Shown here piece after piece: positions 49,415-63,775 of a DNA stretch of 64,000 nt (within the stretch, counting starts at the first letter, position 1; the number at the start of each line of letters is the position of its first letter). The position numbers and the translations under genes are program-made. The stretch is from positions 1 to 64,000 of the forward strand of contig JAFEUB010000487.1 of NCBI GenBank assembly GCA_024529925.1, given 5' to 3'. The stretch comes from Ophthalmolycus amberensis. Its lineage: Eukaryota > Chordata > Actinopteri > Perciformes > Zoarcidae. The notes under the pieces were generated by a model, which ran no database searches, was not told the origin of the DNA, and saw nothing but the letters and a program-made list of their open reading frames with translations.

Positions 49415-49420
49415 TTTATT
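49415..49420 (-). terminator. il1b candidate polyadenylation signal (AATAAA)
   Basis: AATAAA on the minus strand lies about 260 bases after the il1b stop codon. Confidence 0.5.
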
Positions 49421-49677
49421 TACAATAATAAGCGAAAACATTCTGAGGAATATCCTGTTACAACTTTCTCTTTCAAAGGAGATGAATTAATTTAGTACAA
49501 AACATTTAGTCAGTGAGTAGAAATGTTATAAAGTCAAACTGTTGCTAGTGGATCATTAAAGAGAGGACGAGGGAACGTCAGCAGACAGCTGCTCCATCTG
49601 CTGGTGAAGCAGAATAAAGGTCAAATATAAATCAGCATATTTCTGGAAACATTCAAACTGTACCAGAGCAACGTGTT

Positions 49678-50074
49678 CTAGTTTAGTTTAAAGCTGGTGA
49701 GGCGGCGAGCAGCGTCCACTTCACACATCTCCACCGGCTGGTTTTCACCCTCACAGGAAGTGCTGATGAACCAACCGCCACACTTAACGGACTCGAACGT
49801 GTTCAGAGAGACTCCCGTAGTTCTCTTGTAGAAGAGGAACCGGTCCATGTCTTCATCGGCGCTGATGTTTTGTAACTTTTGCTTACAGCACTCCTGACAC
49901 AACACAGATAAACAGGAATATATCGGATTCATTATTTGATGTATGAAAGCACAGTTCTAACAGTAAAAGGGGGAAATTTGTAAGTCAAATTTACAAATTA
50001 TGAGATAAAAAGTCAGAATTTTGAGATGAAAGTCAAAAATGTGAGATTTAAGTTATAATATGAGATTAAAGTCC

Positions 50075-50116
<42 letters not shown>

Positions 50117-52349
50117 CTCCAGCTTCAGCACAGCTCGTCCGTCCTCCATGGAGCAGCAGATGTGCTGGTTGTTGGTGATGGACAGGAGGACGATCAGAAA
50201 GTCTCCAGGTGGGACGCTCGGGTTGAGGTACCTCGCCACTTTAAAACTCACTGATGAGGGAAACCGAGAGGACAGAGTTTGTTTTGGTACTCGGGTCTTT
50301 TACTTCAGTAAAAGTAGAAATACCACAGTCCCAAAATACTCCGTTATGACAAGTCCTGCATTCAAAATGTCACTTTGGTAAAAGTACAGAAGTATATCAG
50401 TAAAATGTACTTCAATTATGGAGAATGGCAAGTGTTTTATTTTTATAGAATATTATATTATTCCGTTTTTATCACTTCTAAATCCATATAAGAGTATTTT
50501 AATGTTGTAGTTCGTCAATGTGGAGCCACTTTTAGATACTTTGTATACTACTGGGTAGGTTAGTAGTATAGTACTGCATCATATCATCAAAGTACATCAC
50601 GTTTCTGTAAAAATGTATCAAATAAATGTAGTAATAAGTACAATATGTCCTTCTGAAATGTTGTAAAAAGTCGCAGACACTGGAAATACTCAAGTGAAGT
50701 AGATTTAGAAATAGTTTTGCGTTACCTTTGCGTTCACAGTTTCCTCCCTTGAGAGTGATGGCCTGTAGTTTTATGTCTCCGGATGCTCGGACGACTTCTT
50801 TCTGTGAAACGTCACACAGAGTACAAACCTCCCAGCTGCTGATACGCCGGAACCTCCTCTTCAGGGCCGCGGACGAGCTCTCGATCACCGTGATGATTGT
50901 TTCTGTGGAGAGACATGGTGAGAACAGAGCGTCTTATAGAGAGCTGAAGTCATCGCATCCAGGCTACGAAAAGAAGCCTGTCCGTCCGTCCATTCCTCCA
51001 TCTATCCATCCATCCATCTATCTATCCATCTATCTATCATCCATCCATTCCTCCATCTATCCATCTATCCTTCCATCTATCCATCCATCTATCCATCCAT
51101 CCATCCATCCATCTATCCATCCATCCATCCATCCATCCTTCCATCTATCCATCCATCTATCTATCATCCGGCCATTCCTCCATCAATCCATCTATCCATC
51201 CATCCATTCCTCCATCCTTCCATCTATCCTTCCATCTATCATCCATCTATCATCTATCTATCCATCCATCCATCCATTCCTCTATCAATCCATCCATCTA
51301 TCCATCTATCAATCCATCCATCCATCTATCCATCCATCCATCCATTCATTCCTCCATCCATCCATCCATCTATCCATCCCTCCATCCATCAGACCCTGCC
51401 ACCAGTAAAATGAGAGGTTTTCTAAAGAGACTCCGATGATCGTAAACACTACCACCTTTGTCTACAGGGGTCGCCAAAATTGACACAAAATGAAAGTTTC
51501 TTGTCGTCGTTTTAAAGGTCCAGAGTGTAGGAATGGTGACATCTAGTGGTCAGTTTGCAGATTGCAACCAACTGAAACTTCTACAGTTTGCCAAGCGTGT
51601 TGGAGGACTACGGTGGGCGATACTGTCGAGAGACAGTTTGTTCATTCTTATTTTCAGGTGATTGGACACGAAATAAAACATATTTATTAATATTATATTC
51701 CACTTCTGCCAATAAATACTACACGCTGTATCTTTAAGTATCATTTTGAATGCAGGTCTTTTACTTGTAACGGACTATTTCTACACTGTGGCATTACTAT
51801 TTTTACTTGAAGGTGCTAGATTTGTATTTCTTCTTGCTTTGTTAACAAAAGCTGGGCCGGCTGCGCTGTTAGCACTGTTAGCCGTCGCCATGTTGAGAGC
51901 CGTGTGGAGGCAATTAAAATGCTCTGAATTTCGAGTTCTGCACCTTTTAGGTGAAAGATCTGAATACTTTCCACCTCCGCCCTCGTCTCACAGACTCGCC
52001 TCTTCTTTTGAGCCGTTGGCGTTTAACCCGTCAAAAGTCAATGGGATATTGAATGAGGTTTTTCTTACTCTTGGAGCCAAAGGTTCTGGCTACACTTCGG
52101 CTCTGGATAACGTTCAATGATGTAAAAAAAACAGCGCGTTCCGTTGCCGTTACCCACCGGTCACCAGGCTCTCCATGATGGCGCTGCAGAGCTCGCCATC
52201 GCTGAGCCCCCGACCACAGCGAGCTAGAGAGCGGTTCATCCTGTTCACCACCATCAGCAGGGTGGTGACAGACTTCAGCGTTTTTGGGTTGTGGGAAACC
52301 ACGAGATCCAGTCCCTCGTTGAGTCTGATGATCTCCTCCTGAACCTCCT

Positions 52350-52383
<34 letters not shown>

Positions 52384-55300
52384 TAGAAACCATCACATCC
52401 TGCAGGTGCTTCCCCGAAACTTAGTCACAAAGTTTGTGACGACTCTTCCACATATCGTGTATTTTAACTCTTGCATGTACACACTTCTATTCTGTGTAAA
52501 CTGTAAATCATTAACCTCACTTTTAGACTGTTGAGTGATGTATAATCTCTCTAATCCCATACAATAGCAGGTAATTGACCCGATTAACAAGTGTTTTGTG
52601 TTTCTATCCAAAGCCTGATCCATTTTTTCCTCTTTCAGTTTTAGGAGTGTCATCCTCCCAATTAAATCAATAATTCAATCTTTTAAATATAATGTTTTTG
52701 AACCAGGAACTTCAGTATTTGGATGAAGTATCGAGTTAAAAGTAAGAGGTGTAACGGATTAAGTAGTGCCGTGGAAAAAATCCTTTAATGCTAATAATAA
52801 AAAGTCTTTTAATGCTAAAATTAAGACTATCAAAAACCAGAGGTTGTCTTTTTAGTATTTATTCTGTGCGCAGAGAAGGTTCAATCATCACAACAGAATG
52901 TGTGCAGTCTCAGTGAGGACGTGTAAAGTGAACACGCTTTCTTCATACAGAAGGGGCAACGGGGGGGGCGATGTTACAGACATTTTGGTCTCAGACTGAT
53001 AGAACCCACAATGAACAACAAACAGCCAGACGGCCTTGGCGCTGGAACGTTCTCACACAACACAGTTAGTTATCTTTGCGAGGGTGAATTCGTCACCCCC
53101 CCACAGAGACACGGGGAAGTTCAACTGAGTTCAGAGCAAAATGACTTATGCATGAATACAATATACTGAGTAGAAATACATACTAATTTACCATTACAGC
53201 CGATACATATTTAATCATTATTTATGTAAATATAAGATTAGCAGACGCCCAGTATAAAAGGACATGACCTGGATCCATATTAAATACATTTAGTGTATTC
53301 ATACGTACAAACATTCTCATCTCACATACATATATTCTTTATATCAGATAAGGACATCTGAAAGTTAGAATACATAAGAGCGAAAATATAGGAATATGAG
53401 AGATAGTGAATTATGTTTAGCATATTCTCTAATAAAAATGTAATATATCGTCTTACCGTCATGTTAAAACAGCGGGATTCACATCCTGTCTCGTCTGAGT
53501 CGGATGAGCTGAAATAGAAAACAGATAAATATTAAACAAATACCAAAAACATAAATGTTCTTAATAAGCAGTTACAAGGCTTCTGTTTACCGAGCCCAAT
53601 CTCCAGTAGTGGAAGAAGTATTCAGATGCTTTACTTCAGCAAAAGTACTAGTTTAATCTGCATCAATGTATCATATTCTATAAGATCATCATATGTTTGT
53701 CTCTGTGCTGTGACAACCACGTATCTCTAAAAAGAACAAACAGCCTGTTTTCAGCTTTGTGATGATGCTTTCTATATCTGATCCAAGAGGCTTTTTAAAA
53801 GTTTATTTAGCTGAAGAAATAGTAAACATTCATCATCAACACATGAAGGAAACACTTCATCCTTCAGTTTATCACAAACATTCAACATCAACACATAAAG
53901 GAACACTTCATCCTTCAGTTTATCACAAACATTCAACATCAACACATAAAGGAACACTTCATCCTTCAGTTTATCACAAACATTCTACATCAACACAGAA
54001 AGGAACACTTCATCCTTCAGTTTATCACAAACATTCAACATAAACACATAAAGGAACACTTCATCCTTCAGTTTATCACAAACATTCAACATCAACACAT
54101 AAAGGAAACACTTCATCCTTCAGTTTATCACAAACATTCTACATCAACACAGAAAGGAACACTTCATCCTTCAGTTTATCACAAACATTCAACATAAACA
54201 CATAAAGGAACACTTCATCCTTCAGTTTATCACAAACATTCATCAACACATAAAGGAACACTTCATCCTTCAGTTTGTCACAAACATTCTACATCAACAC
54301 AGAAAGGAACACTTCATCCTTCAGTTTATCACAAACATTCAACATAAACACATAAAGGAACACTTCATCCTTCAGTTTATCACAAACATTCATCATCAAC
54401 ACATAAAGGAACACTTCATCCTTCAGTTTATCACAAACATTCAACATAAACACATAAAGGAACACTTCATCCTTCAGTTTATCACAAACATTCAACATCT
54501 ACACATAAAGGAACACTTCATCCTTCAGTTTATCACAAACATTCAACATCTACACATAAAGGAACACTTCATCCTTCAGTTTATCACAAACATTCATCAT
54601 CAACACATAAAGGAACACTTCATCCTTCAGTTCATCACAAACATTCAACATCTACACATAAAGGAACACTTCATCCTTCAGTTTATCACAAACATTCAAC
54701 ATCAACACATAAAGGAAACACTTCATCCTTCAGTTTATCACAAACATTCATCATCAACACATAAAGGAACACTTCATCCTTCAATTTATCACAAACATTC
54801 ATCATCTACACATAAAGGAACACTTCATCCTTCAATTTATCACAAACATTCATCATCAACACATAAAGGAACACTTCATCCTTCAGTTTATCACAAACAT
54901 TCAACATCAACACATAAAGGAAACACTTCATCCTTCAGTTTATCACAAACATTCAACATCTACACATAAAGAAACACTTCATCCTTCAGTTTATCACAAA
55001 CATTCAACATCAACACATAAAGGAAACACTTCATCCTTCAGTTTATCACAAACATTCAACATCAACACATAAAGGAACACTTCATCCTTCAGTTTATCAC
55101 AAACATTCAACATCTACACATAAAGGAACACTTCATCCTTCAGTTCATCACAAACATTCAACATCAACACATAAAGGAACACTTCATCCTTCAGTTTATC
55201 ACAAACATTCAACATCAACACATAAAGAAACACTTCATCCTTCAGTTTATCACAAACATTCAACATCAACACATAAAGGAACACTTCATCCTTCAGTTTA

Positions 55301-55974
55301 TCATAAACATTCATCATCAACACATAAAGGAACACTTCATCCTTCAGTTTATCACAAACATTCAACATCAACACATAAAGGAACACTTCATCCTTCAGTT
55401 TATCACAAACATTCATCATCAACACATAAAGGAACACTTCATCCTTCAGTTTATCACAAACATTCAACATCAACACATAAAGGAACACTTCATCCTTCAG
55501 TTTATCACAACAAAATGAAAACTGTCATCTGAGAAGAAACTAAAGCTCTCAGAGAAATGTAGTGAAGTAAAAAGTACAATATTTACCTCTGAGATGTAGT
55601 CAAGGAGAAGTATAAAGTAGCAGAACATGAAAATACACAAGTAAAGTACCTTTTTTTACCATTGTTATTTGTGTAAATGTACATTCCACCGCTGCCAGTT
55701 GTCCCAGTTTTTCAGTGTTAGTGAGAAGTGAAACAGTCCGACAGACTGCTGTTTCCGTTTTGGACACATTCACTCTCAAAGTATCTTCAGCTGAACTCAA
55801 GTTCACTGAAATATGTCTCTTTATGCTCTCAGCTTCCCTCAATACTTAAAGTATTTACTTAGAAATCACTTTTTTTTTTATATAGGCATATATAAGGCAT
55901 TTTAAATAAAATAATGTAAATTTAGCACAAAGAACTCACCTGTCTAAAGCTTGAGATAGATCAAAGTCGCACAT
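49678..55974 (-). CDS. il1b: Interleukin-1 beta, six coding exons
   Basis: Exons in transcript order are 55940-55974, 53457-53508, 52158-52347, 50726-50902, 50117-50250 and 49678-49893. They join in frame into 267 residues (zebrafish about 270). IL-1 beta is a secreted pro-inflammatory cytokine made as a cytosolic precursor; no signal peptide is present, as expected. The prodomain has MCDFDLSQAL, GLDLVVSHNPKTLKSV and VVNRMNR. The beta-trefoil domain includes CTLCDVSQKEVVRASGDIKL, LQAITLKGG and the IL-1 family signature NTFESVKCGGWFISTS with PVEMC (about residues 227-253). No clear caspase-1 site was identified; fish IL-1 beta usually lacks the mammalian one. Intron phases are 2, 0, 1, 1, 0. 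A 51-bp minisatellite occupies most of intron 1. A novel fish IL-1 family member is the alternative, but the prodomain favours il1b. Confidence 0.92.
50077..50112. repeat. (GT)n abutting the il1b exon 5 donor
   Basis: On the transcribed strand this is a CA run that starts within five bases of the donor (gtaacacaca). Confidence 0.95.
50985..51390. repeat. (CCAT/CTAT)n tetranucleotide array in il1b intron 3
   Basis: About 400 bp of mixed CCAT, CTAT and CCTC units. The Pro/Ile/His/Ser open frame over it is a repeat artefact. It begins about 80 bp upstream of il1b exon 4 in the transcript. Confidence 0.95.
51512..51745 (-). mobile_element. Dispersed repeat, copy 2 (il1b intron 3)
   Basis: Its reverse complement aligns with 14560-14870: GTGGAATATAATAT, CAATCACC, GTTTCAGTTGGTTGCAATCTG. 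It is shorter than copy 1 and lacks part of the interior. Confidence 0.75.
52351..52380. repeat. (CA)n forming the il1b exon 3 upstream tract
   Basis: On the transcribed strand a TG run ends in GTGTGCGCAG at the exon 3 acceptor. It replaces the usual polypyrimidine tract. Confidence 0.95.
53828..55508. repeat. 51-bp minisatellite in il1b intron 1 (about 33 copies)
   Basis: Units are the same as at 5401-6372 (TTCATCCTTCAGTTTATCAC, then AAACATTCAACATCAACAC and ATAAAGGAACAC), in the same plus-strand orientation. It fills about 70% of the 2,431-bp intron 1 (53509-55939). Variants CATCTACAC, ATAAACAC and CACAGAAAGG occur in patterned blocks. Confidence 0.97.
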
Positions 55975-56131
55975 TGTCTTGATGTGTTAAAGAAGGCTTG
56001 AATATGAGAAGCCAGTGATTTCGCTGAAGCTTCCAGTTGATAGCCTCGTCCCACCGGCAGGCTGAATGAGCTTCTCAGTCCCAGCGACTCTCTTTTCACA
56101 GCTTCTCAGCTTCCTGATAGTAGGTTGTGGC

Positions 56132-56132
<1 letters not shown>

Positions 56133-56193
<61 letters not shown>
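56133..56193. repeat. (CA)n microsatellite upstream of il1b
   Basis: A run of about 30 CA units lies some 160 bases upstream of the il1b start codon. It falls within the presumptive 5' UTR or promoter. Confidence 0.95.
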
Positions 56194-56195
<2 letters not shown>

Positions 56196-57945
56196 ATGAC
56201 ATCAGGAACCACATGAAGGTAACACTTTCCCCGGGCAGATCGAACAAAATACCTTCCACCACTCATTTCTGGCCAATGTCGATTAACAAGTCAAACCTGT
56301 TGTGATGTTGTAACACGAGACAATAACAAGAGAAATTAGTCTGTTATCTATGAGAGGAAATAATAAAGTTCCTGTTCCTAATCTGGCAATTTGTAGCCGA
56401 TATATGGTGGTCCAACTTTTACCCAGTAGTTTATTTAATTACAAATGAATTCCCATGTAATGCTACTACCTACTTCATCTCAGAGGTACATCATGTACTT
56501 TTTACTACATCTCAGAGGTACATCATGTACTTTTTACTACATCTCAGAGATACATATTGTACTTTTTACTACATTTGTCTCACAGCTTTAATTTCTTCTC
56601 AGGTGATTGTTCTTCCCCTCCCTGTTTAGGTAAAACCACGCATCACTTTGTTTATTAGAGGTGTTAATTTCTCCTTTAAAAAGCTTCAAAGTTGTTAAAA
56701 CTCTACAAAGTATCTCATAAACATATACTGTGTATCATGTCGTCTTTATTCCCACAGTAATGTAAATATTCCAGCTTGTATACGTCCTTTTAGACTCATT
56801 TAGCTCGATGTCGTCGGTGTCTGTTGACACTCTTGGATCGCTGCAAGAACCTCAAATGAGGCTTTATGGGTTCAAACAATGTTTGAAATGCTTTTCTCTT
56901 GTTTGCAGAAATTATTTTCAATGAAAGCAATTCAGACGTTTTACATTCAGCTTGCTGCTTTGAGACACTCACAGCTGCAGGTGAGATTTTGTGGTTTTGT
57001 TTTGAATGCGTCTGCCAGTAAACTTCTTTAACCATGAAAAAACTTTCCCCACATCGTCCAGTTTCAAGGTACGAGGTTCGTTAGTTGAGGGGGGGGGAAT
57101 TGTAAAAAAAAAGAAAAAAGAAAAAGTGCTTTAAAAACATGTTGTATTGTGCCGTCACAGATACAAAAATACAAACCGCCTTTTGACGGGGAATATTGTG
57201 GTGACAAATGTCCCAGATAAAGATGACACAGCCACCATCTCTGACCTTCTGTTTCTGCTGAGATTACTGTGACGGTGATTAAATTAGTCAATTTTTTGGA
57301 ATATGATTAAATCGTCAAGGAAAATAGGTGCCATGGTGTCTTAAGAGTGCCCCCACCTCTGCATTTTAACAACTACAAGCATGAGGGGGGGGGAAACAAA
57401 CCGCAGCGTAGTTTCCACGACAGGAAGTCACCAGCTTTATTACAGATGAATTTCAACAATGTGTTTGCGGCTGTTAGTTGATGACTCACTTCTCATGGCA
57501 GTGTTACATCATCAATATGAGCATAATGAGTACAACTACAGGTGCACTATGCATTCATGAAAAGTAAAACAACCGAACAATCTCCACCGAGAGTGGGCAA
57601 TTAGACGTCTTGCTTGTAGAAACTATATCAATACTTTGTTTACTTTGTACTCTGTATGTATGTGGTACCAGGATACACTTTGGGTCAAAAGGTAACTTTA
57701 GAGATAAAATCTCTTTGATTATTGTTAATTTCCTCCAAAAAACTCTTATTTCAGCAAAGTCCCAGAGTCAAGGGACCCTTATCCCTCTTTCCTGAAAACA
57801 CGTTTCTGGATTATTGCTATAAAATGTACGTAATGTTATGTGTTTCTGGTAATAACAGATTGTGTTTGCACTTGGACTAATATAAGCAAATAGATGTGTA
57901 AAATAGAAGGGCAACATTTCAAAGCCTTTATTGTAGCAAGAGATG
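56194..57945. other. Upstream flank of il1b, no gene recognised
   Basis: The interval holds a small cluster of the ACATCTCAGAGGTACAT repeat (56465-56580) and otherwise single-copy-looking AT-rich DNA. No TATA box for il1b could be placed, and an untranslated first exon further upstream is possible. Open frames near 56800, 57064, 57610 and 57768 resemble nothing I recognise. Confidence 0.5.
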
Positions 57946-60900
57946 AATGACAGACCAGCAATACTACACAACATACTGACCTAGTTAGACCAGTAATACT
58001 ACACAACACACTGACCTAGTTAGACCAGTAATACTACACAATACACTGACCTAGTTAGACCAGCAATACTACACAACACACTGACCTAGTTAGACCAGTA
58101 ATACTACACAACACACTGACCTAGTTAGACCAGTAATACTACACAACACACTGACCTAGTTAGACCAGTAATACAACACAACATACTGACCTAGTTAGAC
58201 CAGTAATACTACACAACACACTGACCTAGTTAGACCAGTAATACTACACAACACACTGACCTAGTTAGACCAGTAATACAACACAACATACTGACCTAGT
58301 TAGACCAGTAATACTACACAACACACTGACCTAGTTAGACCAGTAATACTACACAACACACTGACCTAGTTAGACCAGTAATACTACACAACACACTGAC
58401 CTAGTTAGACCAGTAATACAACACAACATACTGACCTAGTTAGACCAGTAATACTACACAACACACTGACCTCGTTAGACCAGTAATACTACACAACACA
58501 CTGACCTCGTTAGACCAGTAATACTACACAATACACTGACCTAGTTAGACCAGCAATACTACACAACACACTGACCTAGTTAGACCAGTAATACTACACA
58601 ACATACTGACCTAGTTAGACCAGTAATACTACACAACACACTGACCTCGTTAGACCAGTAATACTACACAATACACTGACCTAGTTAGACCAGCAATACT
58701 ACACAACACACTGACCTAGTTAGACCAGTAATACTACACAACACACTGACCTAGTTAGACCAGTAATACTACACAACACACTGACCTAGTTAGACCAGTA
58801 ATACTACACAACACACTGACCTAGTTAGACCAGCAATACTACACAACACACTGACCTAGTTAGACCAGTAATACTACACAACACACTGACCTAGTTAGAC
58901 CAGCAATACTACACAACACACTGACCTAGTTAGACCAGTAATACTACACAACACACTGACCTCGTTAGACCAGTAATACTACACAACACACTGACCTAGT
59001 TAGACCAGTAATACTACACAACACACTGACCTAGTTAGACCAGTAATACTACACAACACACTGACCTAGTTAGACCAGTAATACAACACAACATACTGAC
59101 CTAGTTAGACCAGTAATACTACACAACACACTGACCTAGTTAGACCAGTAATACTACACAACACACTGACCTAGTTAGACCAGTAATACTACACAACACA
59201 CTGACCTAGTTAGACCAGTAATACAACACAACATACTGACCTAGTTAGACCAGTAATACTACACAACACACTGACCTCGTTAGACCAGTAATACTACACA
59301 ACACACTGACCTAGTTAGACCAGTAATACTACACGACACACTGACCTCGTTAGACCAGTAATACTACACGACACACTGACCTTGTTAGACCAGTAATACT
59401 ACACGACATACTGACCTCGTTAGACCAGTAATACTACACAACATACTGACCTAGTTAGACCAGTAATACTACACAACACACTGACCTAGTTAGACCAGTA
59501 ATACTACACGACATACTGACCTAGTTAGACCAGTAATACTACACGACACACTGACCTCGTTAGACCAGTAATACTACACGACATACTGACCTCGTTAGAC
59601 CAGTAATACTACACAACATACTGACCTAGTTAGACCAGTAATACTACACAACATACTGACCTCGTTAGACCAGTAATACTACACAACATACTGACCTCGT
59701 TAGACCAGTAATACTACACAACATACTGACCTAGTTAGACCAGTAATACTACACAACACACTGACCTAGTTAGACCAGTAATACTACACAACACACTGAC
59801 CTAGTTAGACCAGTAATACAACACAACATACTGACCTAGTTAGACCAGTAATACTACACAACACACTGACCTAGTTAGACCAGTAATACTACACAACACA
59901 CTGACCTAGTTAGACCAGTAATACTACACGACATACTGACCTAGTTAGACCAGTAATACTACACGACACACTGACCTCGTTAGACCAGTAATACTACACG
60001 ACATACTGACCTCGTTAGACCAGTAATACTACACGACATACTGACCTAGTTAGACCAGTAATACTACACAACATACTGACCTCGTTAGACCAGTAATACT
60101 ACACAACATACTGACCTCGTTAGACCAGTAATACTACACAACACACTGACCTAGTTAGACCAGTAATACTACACAACACACTGACCTAGTTAGACCAGTA
60201 ATACTACACAATACACTGACCTAGTTAGACCAGTAATACTACACAACACACTGACCTAGTTAGACCAGTAATACTACACAACATACTGACCTCGTTAGAC
60301 CAGTAATACTACACAACACACTGACCTAGTTAGACCAGTAATACTACACAACACACTGACCTCGTTAGACCAGTAATACTACACAACACACTGACCTAGT
60401 TAGACCAGTAATACTACACAACACACTGACCTCGTTAGACCAGTAATACTACACAACACACTGACCTAGTTAGACCAGTAATACTACACGACACACTGAC
60501 CTCGTTAGACCAGTAATACTACACGACACACTGACCTCGTTAGACCAGTAATACTACACAACACACTGACCTCGTTAGACCAGTAATACTACACAACACA
60601 CTGACCTAGTTAGACCAGTAATACTACACAACACACTGACCTCGTTAGACCAGTAATACTACACAACACACTGACCTAGTTAGACCAGTAATACTACACA
60701 ACACACTGACCTCGTTAGACCAGTAATACTACACAACACACTGACCTAGTTAGACCAGTAATACTACACGACACACTGACCTCGTTAGACCAGTAATACT
60801 ACACGACACACTGACCTAGTTAGACCAGTAATACTACACGACACACTGACCTAGTTAGACCAGTAATACTACACGACATACTGACCTAGTTAGACCAGTA

Positions 60901-63775
60901 ATACTACACAACACACTGACCTAGTTAGACCAGTAATACTACACAACATACTGACCTCGTTAGACCAGTAATACTACACAACATACTGACCTAGTTAGAC
61001 CAGTAATACTACACAACATACTGACCTAGTTAGACCAGTAATACTACACAACATACTGACCTAGTTAGACCAGTAATACTACACAACACACTGACCTAGT
61101 TAGACCAGTAATACTACACAACACACTGACCTAGTTAGACCAGTAATACTACACAACACACTGACCTAGTTAGACCAGTAATACTACACAACATACTGAC
61201 CTAGTTAGACCAGTAATACTACACAACACACTGACCTAGTTAGACCAGTAATACTACACAACACACTGACCTAGTTAGACCAGTAATACTACACAACATA
61301 CTGACCTAGTTAGACCAGTAATACCACACAACACACTGACCTAGTTAGACCAGTAATACTACACAACACACTGACCTAGTTAGACCAGTAATACTACACA
61401 ACACACTGACCTAGTTAGACCAGTAATACTACACAACATACTGACCTAGTTAGACCAGCAATACTACACGACATACTGACCTAGTTAGACCAGTAATACT
61501 ACACGACATACTGACCTAGTTAGACCAGTAATACTACACAACATACTGACCTAGTTAGACCAGTAATACTACACGACATACTGACCTAGTTAGACCAGTA
61601 ATACTACACAACATACTGACCTAGTTAGACCAGTAATACTACACAACACACTGACCTCGTTAGACCAGTAATACTACACGACATACTGACCTAGTTAGAC
61701 CAGTAATACTACACGACATACTGACCTAGTTAGACCAGTAATACTACACGACATACTGACCTAGTTAGACCAGTAATACTACACAACACACTGACCTAGT
61801 TAGACCAGTAGTACTACACAACACACTGACCTAGTTAGACCAGTAATACTACACAACACACTGACCTAGTTAGACCAGTAATACTACACAACATACTGAC
61901 CTAGTTAGACCAGCAATACTACATGACATACTGACCTAGTTAGACCAGTAATACTACACAACATACTGACCTAGTTAGACCAGTAATACTACACGACATA
62001 CTAACCTAGTTAGACCAGTAATACTCCACGACATACTGATCTAGTTAGACCAGGAATACTACACGACATACTGACCTAGTTAGACCAGTAATACTACACG
62101 ACATACTGACCTAGTTAGACCAGTAATACTACACGACATACTGACCTAGTTAGACCAGTAATACTACACGACATACTGACCTAGTTAGACCAGTAATACT
62201 ACACAACATACTGACCTAGTTAGACCAGTAATACAACACGACATACTGACCTAGTTAGACCAGTAATACTACACGACACACTGACCTAGTTAGACCAGTA
62301 ATACTACACAACATACTGACCTAGTTAGACCAGTAATACAACACGACATACTGACCTAGTTAGACCAGTAATACTACACAACATACTGACCTAGTTAGAC
62401 CAGTAATACTACACAACATACTGACCTAGTTAGACCAGCAATACTACACGACATACTGACCTAGTTAGACCAGTAATACTACACGACACACTGACCTAGT
62501 TAGACCAGTAATACTACACGACATACTGACCTAGTTAGACCAGTAATACTACACGACACACTGACCTAGTTAGACCAGTAATACTACACAATACACTGAC
62601 CTAGTTAGACCAGTAATACTACACGACACACTGACCTAGTTAGACCAGTAATACTACACGACACACTGACCTAGTTAGACCAGTAATACTACACAACATA
62701 CTGACCTAGTTAGACCAGTAATACTACACAACACACTGACCTAGTTAGACCAGTAATACCACACAACACACTGACCTAGTTAGACCAGTAATACTACACA
62801 ACACACTGACCTAGTTAGACCAGTAATACTACACAACACACTGACCTAGTTAGACCAGTAATACTACACAACATACTGACCTAGTTAGACCAGTAATACT
62901 ACACAACACACTGACCTAGTTAGACCAGTAACACACTGACCTAGTTAGACCAGTAATACTACACAACATACTGACCTAGTTAGACCAGTAATACTACACA
63001 ACACACTGACCTAGTTAGACCAGTAACACACTGACCTAGTTAGACCAGCAATACTACATGACATACTGACCTAGTTAGACCAGTAATACTACACGACACA
63101 CTGACCTAGTTAGACCAGTAATACTACACGACATACTGACCTAGTTAGACCAGTAATACTACACGACACACTGACCTAGTTAGACCAGTAATACTACACA
63201 ATACACTGACCTAGTTAGACCAGTAATACTACACGACACACTGACCTAGTTAGACCAGTAATACTACACAACATACTGACCTAGTTAGACCAGTAATACT
63301 ACACAACATACTGACCTAGTTAGACCAGTAACACACTGACCTAGTTAGACCAGCAGTACTACACGACATACTGACCTAGTTAGACCAGTAGTACTACACA
63401 ACATACTGACCTAGTTAGACCAGCAGTACTACACAACATACTGACCTAGTTAGACCAGCAGTACTACACGACATACTGACCTAGTTAGACCAGTAGTACT
63501 ACACAACATACTGACCTAGTTAGACCAGCAGTACTACACAACATACTGACCTAGTTAGACCAGCAGTACTACACAACATACTGACCTAGTTAGACCAGTA
63601 GTACTACACAACATACTGACCTAGTTAGACCAGTAATACTACACAACATACTGACCTAGTTAGACCAGTAGTACTACACAACATACTGACCTAGTTAGAC
63701 CAGTAGTACTACACAACATACTGACCTAGTTAGACCAGCAATACTACACAACATACTAACCTAGTTAGACCAGTA
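57946..63775. repeat. 35-bp satellite array (about 166 copies)
   Basis: The unit is CTGACCTAGTTAGACCAGTA followed by ATACTACACAACACA. Common variants are TAGTT/TCGTT, ACAACACA/ACAACATA/ACGACATA and ATACT/GTACT. A shortened 25-bp unit, lacking ATACTACACA, occurs near 62930, 63025 and 63330. Variants cluster regionally, with ACGACATA and GTACT types frequent toward the right end. No gene lies inside. It is the largest single feature in the window. Confidence 0.98.

Noticed and set aside
50728..51408. 226-codon open frame rich in Pro, Ile, His and Ser
   Set aside because: Most of it is the CCAT/CTAT array. Its first part is antisense to il1b exon 4.
53772..55488. Repeated 17-residue peptide open frames (VCDKLKDEVFLYVLM type) here and at 5419-6552
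   Set aside because: The 51-bp period is a multiple of three, so a frame stays open automatically. The arrays lie inside introns bounded by good splice sites.
57946..63775. CRISPR-like array
   Set aside because: Units are contiguous with no unique spacers, in a eukaryotic genome with intron-bearing genes. It is a satellite.
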